Positions 15,612-21,666 of a stretch of 21,666 nt of DNA are shown here, piece by piece. A program made the position numbers and the translations under genes. The notes beneath the pieces are model-generated. The model was not told the DNA's origin, ran no database searches, and was given only the letters and a program-made list of their open reading frames with translations. Within the stretch, counting starts at the first letter, position 1. The number at the start of each line of letters is the position of its first letter. Source of the stretch: Roseburia sp. (GTDB lineage: Bacteria > Bacillota > Clostridia > Lachnospirales > Lachnospiraceae); contig JAUUNJ010000011.1 in the NCBI GenBank assembly GCA_030844625.1, forward strand, positions 1 through 21,666, written 5' to 3'.

Positions 15612-16470
15612 GGTGACCCCTTCCTTTCCAAAACCTCTTTTTGGTTTTTACTTCTTCTTTTGCCTGCGCCTTCATTAATTCATTTTTTAAAATTGCTGCA
15701 TCTGCATATCTGATTAACTTTCCTTCTCTGGCAATCGAAATACTTCCTGATTCCTCCGATACAATAATTACTATACAGTCCGTGACCTCGCTGATTCCCA
15801 GTCCTGCTCTATGTCTGGTACCCAGATCCTTACTTAATGAAGTACTGTCCGACAATGGAAGATAGCAGGTTGCCGCAATAATTTCATTTCCTTCAATAAT
15901 AACTGCACCGTCATGCAGCGGAGTGTTTTTTTCGAATATATTAATCAGAAGCTGGCTTGTAATTCTGGCATCTAACTTAATACCTGTTTCAATATACTGC
16001 CCCAGATCATGTTCCTGCTTAATTACCATCAAAGCTCCTGTTTTCGCCTTTGCCAGCTCCAGTGTTGCTCTTGTCAGTTCTTCTACTGATTTATCACTGA
16101 ATCCTTCTTCAGACATATTTCCACCAATCTTTAATAATCTGAAGATTACATTTTTCTTTCCAAGTTCTTCAAGAGCTCTTCTCAATTCCGGCTGAAATAT
16201 AATTACAATTGCAATAATGCCCACATTTAATGTTTTATTGATAATCCATAAAAGGGTCGTCAAATGAAATAATGATGCCACAACCATGAACAATACAAGT
16301 ACCGTAATACCTTTTAATAAAAACCAGGCTTTACTCTTTCTAAACCAAAGCATAAGATAATATACTATGACAGCAATTATAATAATTTCCACAACGTCAC
16401 TGGCATACATAGTTGGTATTGAAAGATATTTTTCTGCAAAATTCTGAACATAATTTAGTGCTGCGCTCAT
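15568..16470 (-). CDS. cdaA: Diadenylate cyclase CdaA (DisA_N domain, membrane form)
   Basis: 300 residues from the ATG at 16470; a GTG one codon earlier is also possible behind AAAGGGG. It makes cyclic di-AMP from two ATP at the membrane. Three membrane helices lie at about 24-42, 52-70 and 74-92. The DAC domain (about 125-260) holds the catalytic DGA (187-189 in TPLHDGAVII) and the ATP-binding GTRHR (217-221, then AGLGISE). The C-terminal tail is rich in Lys, Arg and Glu. c-di-AMP controls potassium and osmolyte transport and wall homeostasis in Firmicutes. Two membrane protein genes precede it, the nearer 108 bases away. That gap has only a 7-base stem hairpin without a U tract, so read-through from the promoter at 18039-18067 is likely. 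Confidence 0.96.
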   Translation of the reverse strand: MSAALNYVQNFAEKYLSIPTMYASDVVEIIIIAVIVYYLMLWFRKSKAWFLLKGITVLVLFMVVASLFHLTTLLWIINKTLNVGIIAIVIIFQPELRRALEELGKKNVIFRLLKIGGNMSEEGFSDKSVEELTRATLELAKAKTGALMVIKQEHDLGQYIETGIKLDARITSQLLINIFEKNTPLHDGAVIIEGNEIIAATCYLPLSDSTSLSKDLGTRHRAGLGISEVTDCIVIIVSEESGSISIAREGKLIRYADAAILKNELMKAQAKEEVKTKKRFWKGRGHHEERNDQTKDVIDE

Positions 16471-16578
16471 CACATTTCCCCTTTCCGGACACTCTCGTCC
16501 TTTTAATATACGATTCTTTATCTATTTTTATTTCATTTTTTAATCCTTTCCAAAAACATTTGGAATAAAATATAATTT

Positions 16579-17541
16579 TTACTTTGATTTTTTGCTTTGT
16601 GTTTTTCTCTTTCGCTGGGCGTTAATTCTTTTAACGTTCATTTCCGGAGCAGTTACATTAATCTTAGGAACTGCCTTTACATAATAATAATACTCATCAT
16701 CTTCAAACTGTGTATGTTCTGTTCGCGAATAATCCACAGAAAATACAAAAAACTGAAGTATACATGCTAAGAGAATCGATAGCACTGTTCCTACAATAAG
16801 CCATAAAATTGAAGTTTGTGTGTTCAAAATAAAACTTCCTACCAAAAGAATGACAAAATTTACAATCCCGCCTGTAAGAATGGCAAAAGTCCACGCATTA
16901 TTAACAGATGCTCTTTTAATAAGATACACCACAATAATAGTAACTGTAAACGCTACAATGGTTAATGTCATTTCCCTGTTATTTCCAATCATGTCAATAA
17001 TTGAATTAATACTTGCTGAACTTGTGCTTTCACTGGATATATTGCGAATAGCAACGGCATTATCACTTATTACTTTAATCATAAAATAAATAACTGTTCC
17101 ACACGCCACTGACACAATAGAAACCGGAGTACAGATTAATCCTGCCGCAATTGGAATGACATATGGTATCTTTAAGAAAAATGCCATTGGTATAATAATC
17201 AGGAATGCTCCCTCTCTTGGCGTAAACCGGAAAAATAACAGCAGCATAATCAGCATGCTTATTAACATCAATACTGCCAGTTCTGCAGATAATTCAAAAA
17301 CATTAACCGTAATAATGGCTGCAAGTCCCACAATAATCATTCCCCAGGGAATAAATGCAAACAATACGGAAATGCCCAACATAACCGGCCACATATTTAA
17401 CACACTCATATAACCTATATTAAACTTAATCAATACGAGTGCAAGAAATGAAGCAAGAAATTTAAGAACAGGTTTTAAATAAAATTCATGTTCTGCATAA
17501 AAGTTCTTTAATTTTTCTTTAAATACCAGTAATCCCATCAT
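16579..17541 (-). CDS. Uncharacterised polytopic membrane protein upstream of cdaA
   Basis: 320 residues; function not recognised. About eight or nine hydrophobic segments lie between residues 22 and 272, with a polar loop at about 165-190 (ISSESTSSASINSIIDMIGN). After the last helix the C-terminal tail of about 45 residues holds a short acidic and Tyr-rich stretch (FEDDEYYYYVKAVPKINV), then a strongly basic end (RKRKTQSKKSK). By the positive-inside rule the tail is probably cytoplasmic. No transporter signature was identified. The start codon lies two bases after the stop of the preceding membrane gene, with GAGG overlapping that gene's end, so the two are translated together. Position suggests a role connected with c-di-AMP signalling or the envelope, but this is context only. 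Confidence 0.75.
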   Translation of the reverse strand: MMGLLVFKEKLKNFYAEHEFYLKPVLKFLASFLALVLIKFNIGYMSVLNMWPVMLGISVLFAFIPWGMIIVGLAAIITVNVFELSAELAVLMLISMLIMLLLFFRFTPREGAFLIIIPMAFFLKIPYVIPIAAGLICTPVSIVSVACGTVIYFMIKVISDNAVAIRNISSESTSSASINSIIDMIGNNREMTLTIVAFTVTIIVVYLIKRASVNNAWTFAILTGGIVNFVILLVGSFILNTQTSILWLIVGTVLSILLACILQFFVFSVDYSRTEHTQFEDDEYYYYVKAVPKINVTAPEMNVKRINAQRKRKTQSKKSK

Positions 17542-17543
17542 TA

Positions 17544-17978
17544 TTATTCCTCGCCTCCTTCATTCAATTCATCAATTATTGCATCATATTCAAGTTCCTG
17601 AATTCTATGTAAAGTTTTTAAGTCTCCATTGTATTCTTTAAGATTTTTTCTGATCCGCTTAAACTTATGGGAATAAAAGGCATAGCTGAAAATCATATAT
17701 AATACAGTCCCAATGACATATATAAGTACCAGCACAACAACCAGTGCTATCAGCCTTCCTGTTGTGGTAAGACCGGATATAACCTTATCTGACTTGTACA
17801 TAAACCACAATACAAGACAGAGCAGATACGCAACAGTGACACACACAAAAGAACTTAACATCTTTAATGACATATAGTCTCCCCTGAAATATCTGCTGGA
17901 TTTTATTTCTCTTTTTTGATTTTTCTGCTCATATAACGACAGCTTTGTCATTAGTATAATCTTTTCATTATTAAGCAT
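17544..17978 (-). CDS. Small two-helix membrane protein, first gene of the cdaA operon
   Basis: 144 residues from the ATG at 17978 (AAGGAG six bases upstream); a start 13 codons earlier lacks a site. It opens with a hydrophilic region (LSLYEQKNQKREIKSSRYFRG), then two membrane helices (about 40-60 and 73-97), then a basic and acidic cytoplasmic tail (KFKRIRKNLKEYNG to ELNEGGEE) that may form a short coiled coil. I do not recognise a family. It is the promoter-proximal gene, directly behind a sigma-A-like promoter, and is tightly coupled to the 320-residue membrane protein. The two probably work as a complex; this is inferred from spacing. Confidence 0.75.
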   Translation of the reverse strand: MLNNEKIILMTKLSLYEQKNQKREIKSSRYFRGDYMSLKMLSSFVCVTVAYLLCLVLWFMYKSDKVISGLTTTGRLIALVVVLVLIYVIGTVLYMIFSYAFYSHKFKRIRKNLKEYNGDLKTLHRIQELEYDAIIDELNEGGEE

Positions 17979-18038
17979 ATAAATCTCCTTAAAACTCTGT
18001 TTTTTATTATCGGGCACAGAAACCCATAATTATTTTTT

Positions 18039-18067
18039 ATTCTAACATAATGATTATATTAGTGCAA
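18039..18067 (-). promoter_or_regulatory. Putative sigma-A promoter of the cdaA operon
   Basis: On the minus strand, -35 TTGCAC (18062-18067) and -10 TAGAAT (18039-18044) are exactly 17 bases apart, about 60 bases upstream of the first gene. The next element upstream is the serpin terminator, so this is where a new transcript must begin if that terminator is efficient. Confidence 0.55.
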
Positions 18068-18072
18068 TGAAA

Positions 18073-18119
18073 AACAGTGAAGCGTTAGGAAATTAAAAAT
18101 TTCCTAACGCTTCACTGTT
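18073..18119 (-). terminator. Terminator of the sigma/serpin operon
   Basis: A perfect 22-base inverted repeat (18073-18094 with 18098-18119) with a 3-base loop lies about 30 bases past the serpin stop codon. On the minus strand it ends in TTTTCATTG, a short U tract. Eleven bases of one arm (ACGCTTCACTG, 18108-18118) recur as a direct repeat at about 18135-18145. Confidence 0.8.
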
Positions 18120-18148
18120 CACTATTCGTTCTTTACGCTTCACTGCAC

Positions 18149-19591
18149 CTAAGGCGTAACAACTTTTCCCATAAATAATACATCCTTTGTTGTATTATCC
18201 ATTATAATGTATCCAAAAGGTCTGTCCAGACTGACCGTTTTTGAAGGTTCCGGTATATATGATGTTGCCTTGCACGACACTGAAGTCACGGCTGCCGCCT
18301 TAGTCCCTTCTTCATCCACAATAATCTTACACGCCTGAGAAATATCGGTGGCATAAACAGACTCTGATGTTTGCAGCATATTACCCAATGGATTGGCAGT
18401 CCAGTCGAAAATGGATTGAATCCCTGATGTTTTTAAAACTGCGGTTAAAGCCCCATTATCCTCCCAATCATATGTAAACTTAGGCATACTGATATTAACT
18501 TTATATTTTCCCGTTTTTGATTTTAAGAAGCTCTCAAGTTCCAAATTTGAAAGTTTAAATTCGCCCTCTATTTTCGGAAGTATGGCTATAAATGAATACT
18601 TTTCTTTTTTACCGTAAGTTTTTTCAAATCCAACAGCATAATCATTTTCATAATAAGCATATTCATCGGTATGCATCATATCCACTTTTACTTTTTTACC
18701 ATCAAATTTTGTAAAGTTTTCTTTTCGTGTATAATTTGCCTCAAAAGGTACTGTCCATTCTCCCTTAAATAATAATGCATTTGTAAGGACAACTGCTGTT
18801 TCCTCCGGAATCTCTTTGATTATTTCCTGAATCATTCCTTCGGTATTATTTGATGCCCACTGGTTAATTTCCTGAACTGTACTGTTATCCAATGGAGCCT
18901 TTTTCACTTCAGCATTATAATATTTTTTTACTGCATCATTAAAGAAATGCTTAATATTGTAGTCGTCCCTGTACCATACACCGTTTGCAAGCGTAAGCAT
19001 GGAATCTTTCGCTGCCTGGTTCATCAGTTTTAATGAATACTGATTGTACTCATCAAGCGGCTTGCCCAGATATTTTTCCAAATCTTTCTTCGCATTACTG
19101 ACCGCTCCATTTGCCACCATTCCAAGTGCCATATTTAAAGACGCTGCACTGATAATGATATTTTTCTTATTATAAAGTTTATCCAGTAAATATTCTGATT
19201 GTAATAGTGTAGATCCGTTCACTGACTTTACAGCTTTCTTCACTTTAATCTTACATTTATACTTTTTCCCTTTATATTTGGCTGTAATTGTAACCTTGCC
19301 CTTTTTCAGTGCTCTTACTTTTCCTTTCTTAGATACCGTAGCAACCTTTTTATTTGAACTGGACCACTTTACTTTTTTCTTTTTTGCATTCTTTAGCTTA
19401 AGCATAATTGTCTGATGTGCCCTGATTGTTGCTTTCTTTTTATTTAAAGATATTTTCTTTTTTTTAGATGCTGCACCTTTGGACTGTTGTGTGGAAGATG
19501 CTAATACCTCTGCATTCCCCATTGGAGGTATGTAAGCCGCACACAAAGTCAAAATCAATATGATTGCTGTTATTCTGAATATTTTTTTCAT
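18149..19591 (-). CDS. Secreted serpin (serine protease inhibitor) with N-terminal Big domain
   Basis: 480 residues. A signal peptide spans about 1-27. A Lys-rich bacterial Ig-like (Big_2-type) domain spans about 45-120, with the typical VKWSSSNKKVATVSKKGKV core. The serpin domain spans about 125-480, including TNALLFKGEW (270-279) and the C-terminal signature DRPFGYIIMD with FMGKVVTP. The reactive-loop hinge E427-E-G-T-K-A-A-A434 has the small residues needed for loop insertion, so it should be an inhibitor. Counting from the hinge as in antitrypsin puts the P1-P1' bond at T443-S444. The loop is about four residues longer than antitrypsin's, so K441-A442 is another candidate. Gut bacterial serpins inhibit host neutrophil or pancreatic proteases or rival bacterial ones. 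It is the last gene of an ECF sigma-led operon, 18 bases after an Ig-like secreted protein. Confidence 0.93.
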   Translation of the reverse strand: MKKIFRITAIILILTLCAAYIPPMGNAEVLASSTQQSKGAASKKKKISLNKKKATIRAHQTIMLKLKNAKKKKVKWSSSNKKVATVSKKGKVRALKKGKVTITAKYKGKKYKCKIKVKKAVKSVNGSTLLQSEYLLDKLYNKKNIIISAASLNMALGMVANGAVSNAKKDLEKYLGKPLDEYNQYSLKLMNQAAKDSMLTLANGVWYRDDYNIKHFFNDAVKKYYNAEVKKAPLDNSTVQEINQWASNNTEGMIQEIIKEIPEETAVVLTNALLFKGEWTVPFEANYTRKENFTKFDGKKVKVDMMHTDEYAYYENDYAVGFEKTYGKKEKYSFIAILPKIEGEFKLSNLELESFLKSKTGKYKVNISMPKFTYDWEDNGALTAVLKTSGIQSIFDWTANPLGNMLQTSESVYATDISQACKIIVDEEGTKAAAVTSVSCKATSYIPEPSKTVSLDRPFGYIIMDNTTKDVLFMGKVVTP

Positions 19592-19609
19592 AGGTTTTAC
19601 CTTCTTTCT

Positions 19610-20515
19610 TTACAATTTTTGTGATTTTGTTTTTACTCTGTAAGCACCCTGTTCTCGCCCATTTCTATAAAAAATTATTTCTGCATTCATTCTATATATA
19701 CCCTTTTTCTTAATCTTAAAATTTTTATTCACAAATGCTACACTGCTGTTTTTCACAACACTATATTTTTTGCATTTCTTCCATTTGTTTCCCCGTTTCC
19801 TTTGAATTTTAAGAATAATTTTCACTTTGTCCGTTTTTACATAACTTGCCTCTGAAAAAATCATTGCTCTGCCATTTCTCTTTTGATCCATATAAAAATC
19901 ATAGTTAAGCAATGAAAGGGCATTACTGTCACCGGTAATAGTTGCTCCACAAACAGTTGTGGCCGTAGTCCCCTTTGGAACTGCAGCAGGCATGGCTGAG
20001 TTAGTAACATATTGTTGATTATTATCGCTCTCCGTATCTTCTTTTTCTATTATAAAAGTTTTTCGTGCAAAATAACTCTTTCCCTGACACCTATATTTTA
20101 CATATAAACTATATTTTCCTGCCGGCAATCCCGATTGCGGAATTCTATAATTTTCCCAAAGCACAACACTACCATAAATAGTATTTTTCCCCGAAATCTT
20201 TATGCTGCATCCTGTTTTTACGTCTTCCCTTTTTTCAAAGGGTATCCAGCCGCTATTTTCTTGTACCTGGATTTCGATATTTTTAACTTTAATTTTTGTT
20301 TCAGTATTGTTTTTTATTTTAAAAACAATTTCTTTAACATCCTTGTCAATCTCATCATTTAAAAATGCGACCTTCACCTTTTGATTCAGTTGTTTTTTCA
20401 TCTCAACCTGTTTCGCTTCTACTTTGACAGAATTCAAACTTCCAGCCAATAATCCTATCACTAATATCACAGAAATCAGATGCCTGACAGAAAAAATTTC
20501 TCTTTGTCTTTTCAT
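19610..20515 (-). CDS. Secreted Ig-like protein of unknown function
   Basis: 301 residues. A signal peptide spans about 1-35 (hydrophobic LISVILVIGLLAG, end VEA). Residues 46-156 form a beta-rich domain resembling bacterial Ig-like domains of the type with 'IKNNTETKI', a 'GWIPFEK' strand and a closing 'GLPAGKYSLYVKY' strand. A Ser/Thr/Ala linker (157-190) joins a second, very basic beta-rich domain (195-301; IQRKRGNKWKKCKKY, KGIYRMNAEIIFY) that may be another Ig-like fold. No enzyme motif or anchor is visible. Its ATG directly follows the stop codon of the anti-sigma gene, with GGAGG inside that gene's end, so translation is coupled. Being between anti-sigma and serpin, it could be a ligand, a sensor accessory or a serpin partner; this is speculation from position. 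Confidence 0.75.
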   Translation of the reverse strand: MKRQREIFSVRHLISVILVIGLLAGSLNSVKVEAKQVEMKKQLNQKVKVAFLNDEIDKDVKEIVFKIKNNTETKIKVKNIEIQVQENSGWIPFEKREDVKTGCSIKISGKNTIYGSVVLWENYRIPQSGLPAGKYSLYVKYRCQGKSYFARKTFIIEKEDTESDNNQQYVTNSAMPAAVPKGTTATTVCGATITGDSNALSLLNYDFYMDQKRNGRAMIFSEASYVKTDKVKIILKIQRKRGNKWKKCKKYSVVKNSSVAFVNKNFKIKKKGIYRMNAEIIFYRNGREQGAYRVKTKSQKL

Positions 20516-21196
20516 TTACTGTTCCTCCAATTCTTCTATGATTCTGTCAACAAATTCCTTATTGGCATCCCTGCCCTGAATCTGGACAATATGATAGAAT
20601 TTTTCATCCTGGAAAAATGCCGTTATTCCATCTTCACTGGTTACATAACTTACCGACCAGTTTCCTACATTTCCGGTGTCCTGATTTCCCATTGCAATAT
20701 TTATCTCTGCAGTTTCCGTAATCAGATTTTCTGTATAAGTTATTGTACCATTTTCTGAGGTGAAATGCTGAACTGTCATATTATTTGTCTGATAAAATTC
20801 CAGTTCTGTATAATCATCCGGGATGTTTACAATTTTCATTCTGATAGCACTGGTATCAATATTGATTTTTTCATCCTGCATGTTAAAATTAAGATGAATA
20901 AACCGACTGGTTTTTGTAACAATCACCTGCCATATATTAACGTCAAATGCCTTCACCGACACAATATTAATCATGACAAGACATGCCACTGTCACCGCAA
21001 TTTTTGTCACATATCTGCTCATTCTCTCAAGCCAGATATGTCCGCCAAATTTACTGTCGGCAGAAATCAGCCGGTGCATCTTTTTTTCAAATTTTCTGGA
21101 AAATTTATGAATCCCTGTACTGTCCGGCAATTCTTCCATAAACCGGTTATTATTATTGATTAACGCCCGTGTCAGTAATTTATCATCTATTTTCAT
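20516..21196 (-). CDS. Membrane anti-sigma factor candidate with DUF4367-like sensor domain
   Basis: 226 residues from the ATG at 21196, whose A is also the last base of the sigma gene's TGA stop; a GTG one codon earlier is possible. A cytoplasmic part (1-62) includes HKFSRKFEKKMHRLI, a motif I associate with sigma-linked DUF4367 proteins of Clostridia. One membrane helix (about 64-82) follows, then an extracytoplasmic domain. That domain resembles DUF4367: 'VNIPDDYTELEFYQ' near its start, then alternating strands, and near its end 'EDGITAFFQDEKFYHIVQIQG'. It probably holds the ECF sigma factor at the membrane and releases it on an outside signal. No zinc-binding HxxxCxxC anti-sigma motif is present. 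The coupling by a stop-start overlap supports an equal-ratio pair. Confidence 0.8.
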   Translation of the reverse strand: MKIDDKLLTRALINNNNRFMEELPDSTGIHKFSRKFEKKMHRLISADSKFGGHIWLERMSRYVTKIAVTVACLVMINIVSVKAFDVNIWQVIVTKTSRFIHLNFNMQDEKINIDTSAIRMKIVNIPDDYTELEFYQTNNMTVQHFTSENGTITYTENLITETAEINIAMGNQDTGNVGNWSVSYVTSEDGITAFFQDEKFYHIVQIQGRDANKEFVDRIIEELEEQ

Positions 21197-21666
21197 CACT
21201 GCTCCTCCTTAAGCATCTCTTCCAGCATTTTTCGTCCTGTAAAAAGATGTTGTCTGACATTGGTTTCACTTAATCCTGTAATCTGGGATATCTCTTTTCC
21301 GGAATATCCCATTACATACTTTAAGACCATTATAGATGAGTATTTGTATGGCAATGCATTGATTGCATACTCCAATTCATTTACAATTTTATCTGAACCT
21401 TCTGCTTTGCACCTGTCAAAAAAAGTTTCTCCGTGATTTTTATTCTCTTCATCATTTAACTCAGATTCCAAAACTTCACTTCGTTTCTTCCACTTATCAT
21501 AAAGCTTCATCGCCTCTCTCTTGACAATAATCGCCACAAAATTTTTTGTCCTCCTGCCTTCCACATCTCCTATTTTATCCATGTTTTTAGCAATTCTTAA
21601 AAAAGCCTCCTGAACCGCGTCCTCGGAATCTCTTTCATCTTTCAGCACCTGAAATGCGATGTAGTA
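21196..21666 (-). CDS. ECF-type RNA polymerase sigma factor, 5' end cut by the window
   Basis: 156 codons plus stop are visible; the frame stays open to base 21666, so the start and the first part of region 2 are outside. The visible part begins YYIAFQVLKDERDSEDAVQE and AFLRIAKN, the -10-binding region 2 of ECF sigma factors. A variable, charged linker follows (ESELNDEENKNHGETFFDRCKAEG). Region 4 comes next: ALPYKYSSIMVLKYVMGYSG, then helix-turn-helix EISQITGLSETNVRQHLFTGRK, which reads the -35. It directs transcription of a small regulon, often including its own operon. The next gene, a membrane anti-sigma candidate, overlaps its stop codon, and a secreted Ig-like protein and a serpin follow. 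Its promoter lies beyond the window, so autoregulation cannot be checked. Confidence 0.92.
   Translation of the reverse strand, partial: YYIAFQVLKDERDSEDAVQEAFLRIAKNMDKIGDVEGRRTKNFVAIIVKREAMKLYDKWKKRSEVLESELNDEENKNHGETFFDRCKAEGSDKIVNELEYAINALPYKYSSIMVLKYVMGYSGKEISQITGLSETNVRQHLFTGRKMLEEMLKEEQ

Noticed and set aside
16474..16578. Possible terminator between the 320-residue membrane protein and cdaA
   Set aside because: The only hairpin has a 7-base AT-rich stem (TTCCAAA/TTTGGAA) and no U tract, so transcription probably continues.

Overview
The window looks like chromosomal DNA from a low-GC, Gram-positive Clostridia, most likely a gut Lachnospiraceae. The evidence is the AT-rich composition, strong AGGAGG ribosome binding sites, Lys-rich secreted proteins with BspA-type and internalin-type leucine-rich repeats, a Csp-like S8 protease, a DUF4367-type anti-sigma protein, and a cdaA-cdaR locus. 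The taxonomy is inferred from gene style, not from a marker gene. All genes but one lie on the minus strand, so the text follows each operon from right to left.

Right edge (21666 to 18149): a tightly coupled four-gene cassette. It holds an ECF sigma factor cut by the window end, a one-pass DUF4367-like anti-sigma candidate, a secreted Ig-like protein, and a secreted serpin with an N-terminal Big domain. It ends in a 22-bp perfect hairpin. This is the most unusual unit here, because it suggests a surface-stress or protease-sensing regulon that exports its own protease inhibitor.

Centre (18067 to 11907): a sigma-A-like promoter precedes two uncharacterised membrane proteins, the diadenylate cyclase gene cdaA, its partner cdaR, galE, and a LytR-CpsA-Psr protein. 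In many Firmicutes glmM follows cdaAR; here galE and an LCP ligase take that place, linking c-di-AMP synthesis with sugar-nucleotide supply and wall glycopolymer attachment.

Middle left (11722 to 6631): three separately terminated or spaced proteolysis genes. They are a membrane HtrA/DegP-like protease with an Asn-rich repetitive cytoplasmic tail, a divergent ClpX-like unfoldase, and a Csp-like cytoplasmic subtilase. Then come proS, with its own promoter and a perfect 26-bp terminator hairpin, and a Cof-type HAD phosphatase.

Left (3749 to 1): one plus-strand orphan membrane protein, a two-gene operon of secreted leucine-rich repeat proteins, and the first 28 codons of a Fur-family regulator. 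That regulator's promoter is near consensus and is flanked and overlapped by two Fur-box-like palindromes. No tRNA, rRNA, CRISPR array, insertion sequence, T-box or riboswitch was recognised. No gene-free stretch exceeds 300 bases; the longest are 8326-8578 and 11723-11972.
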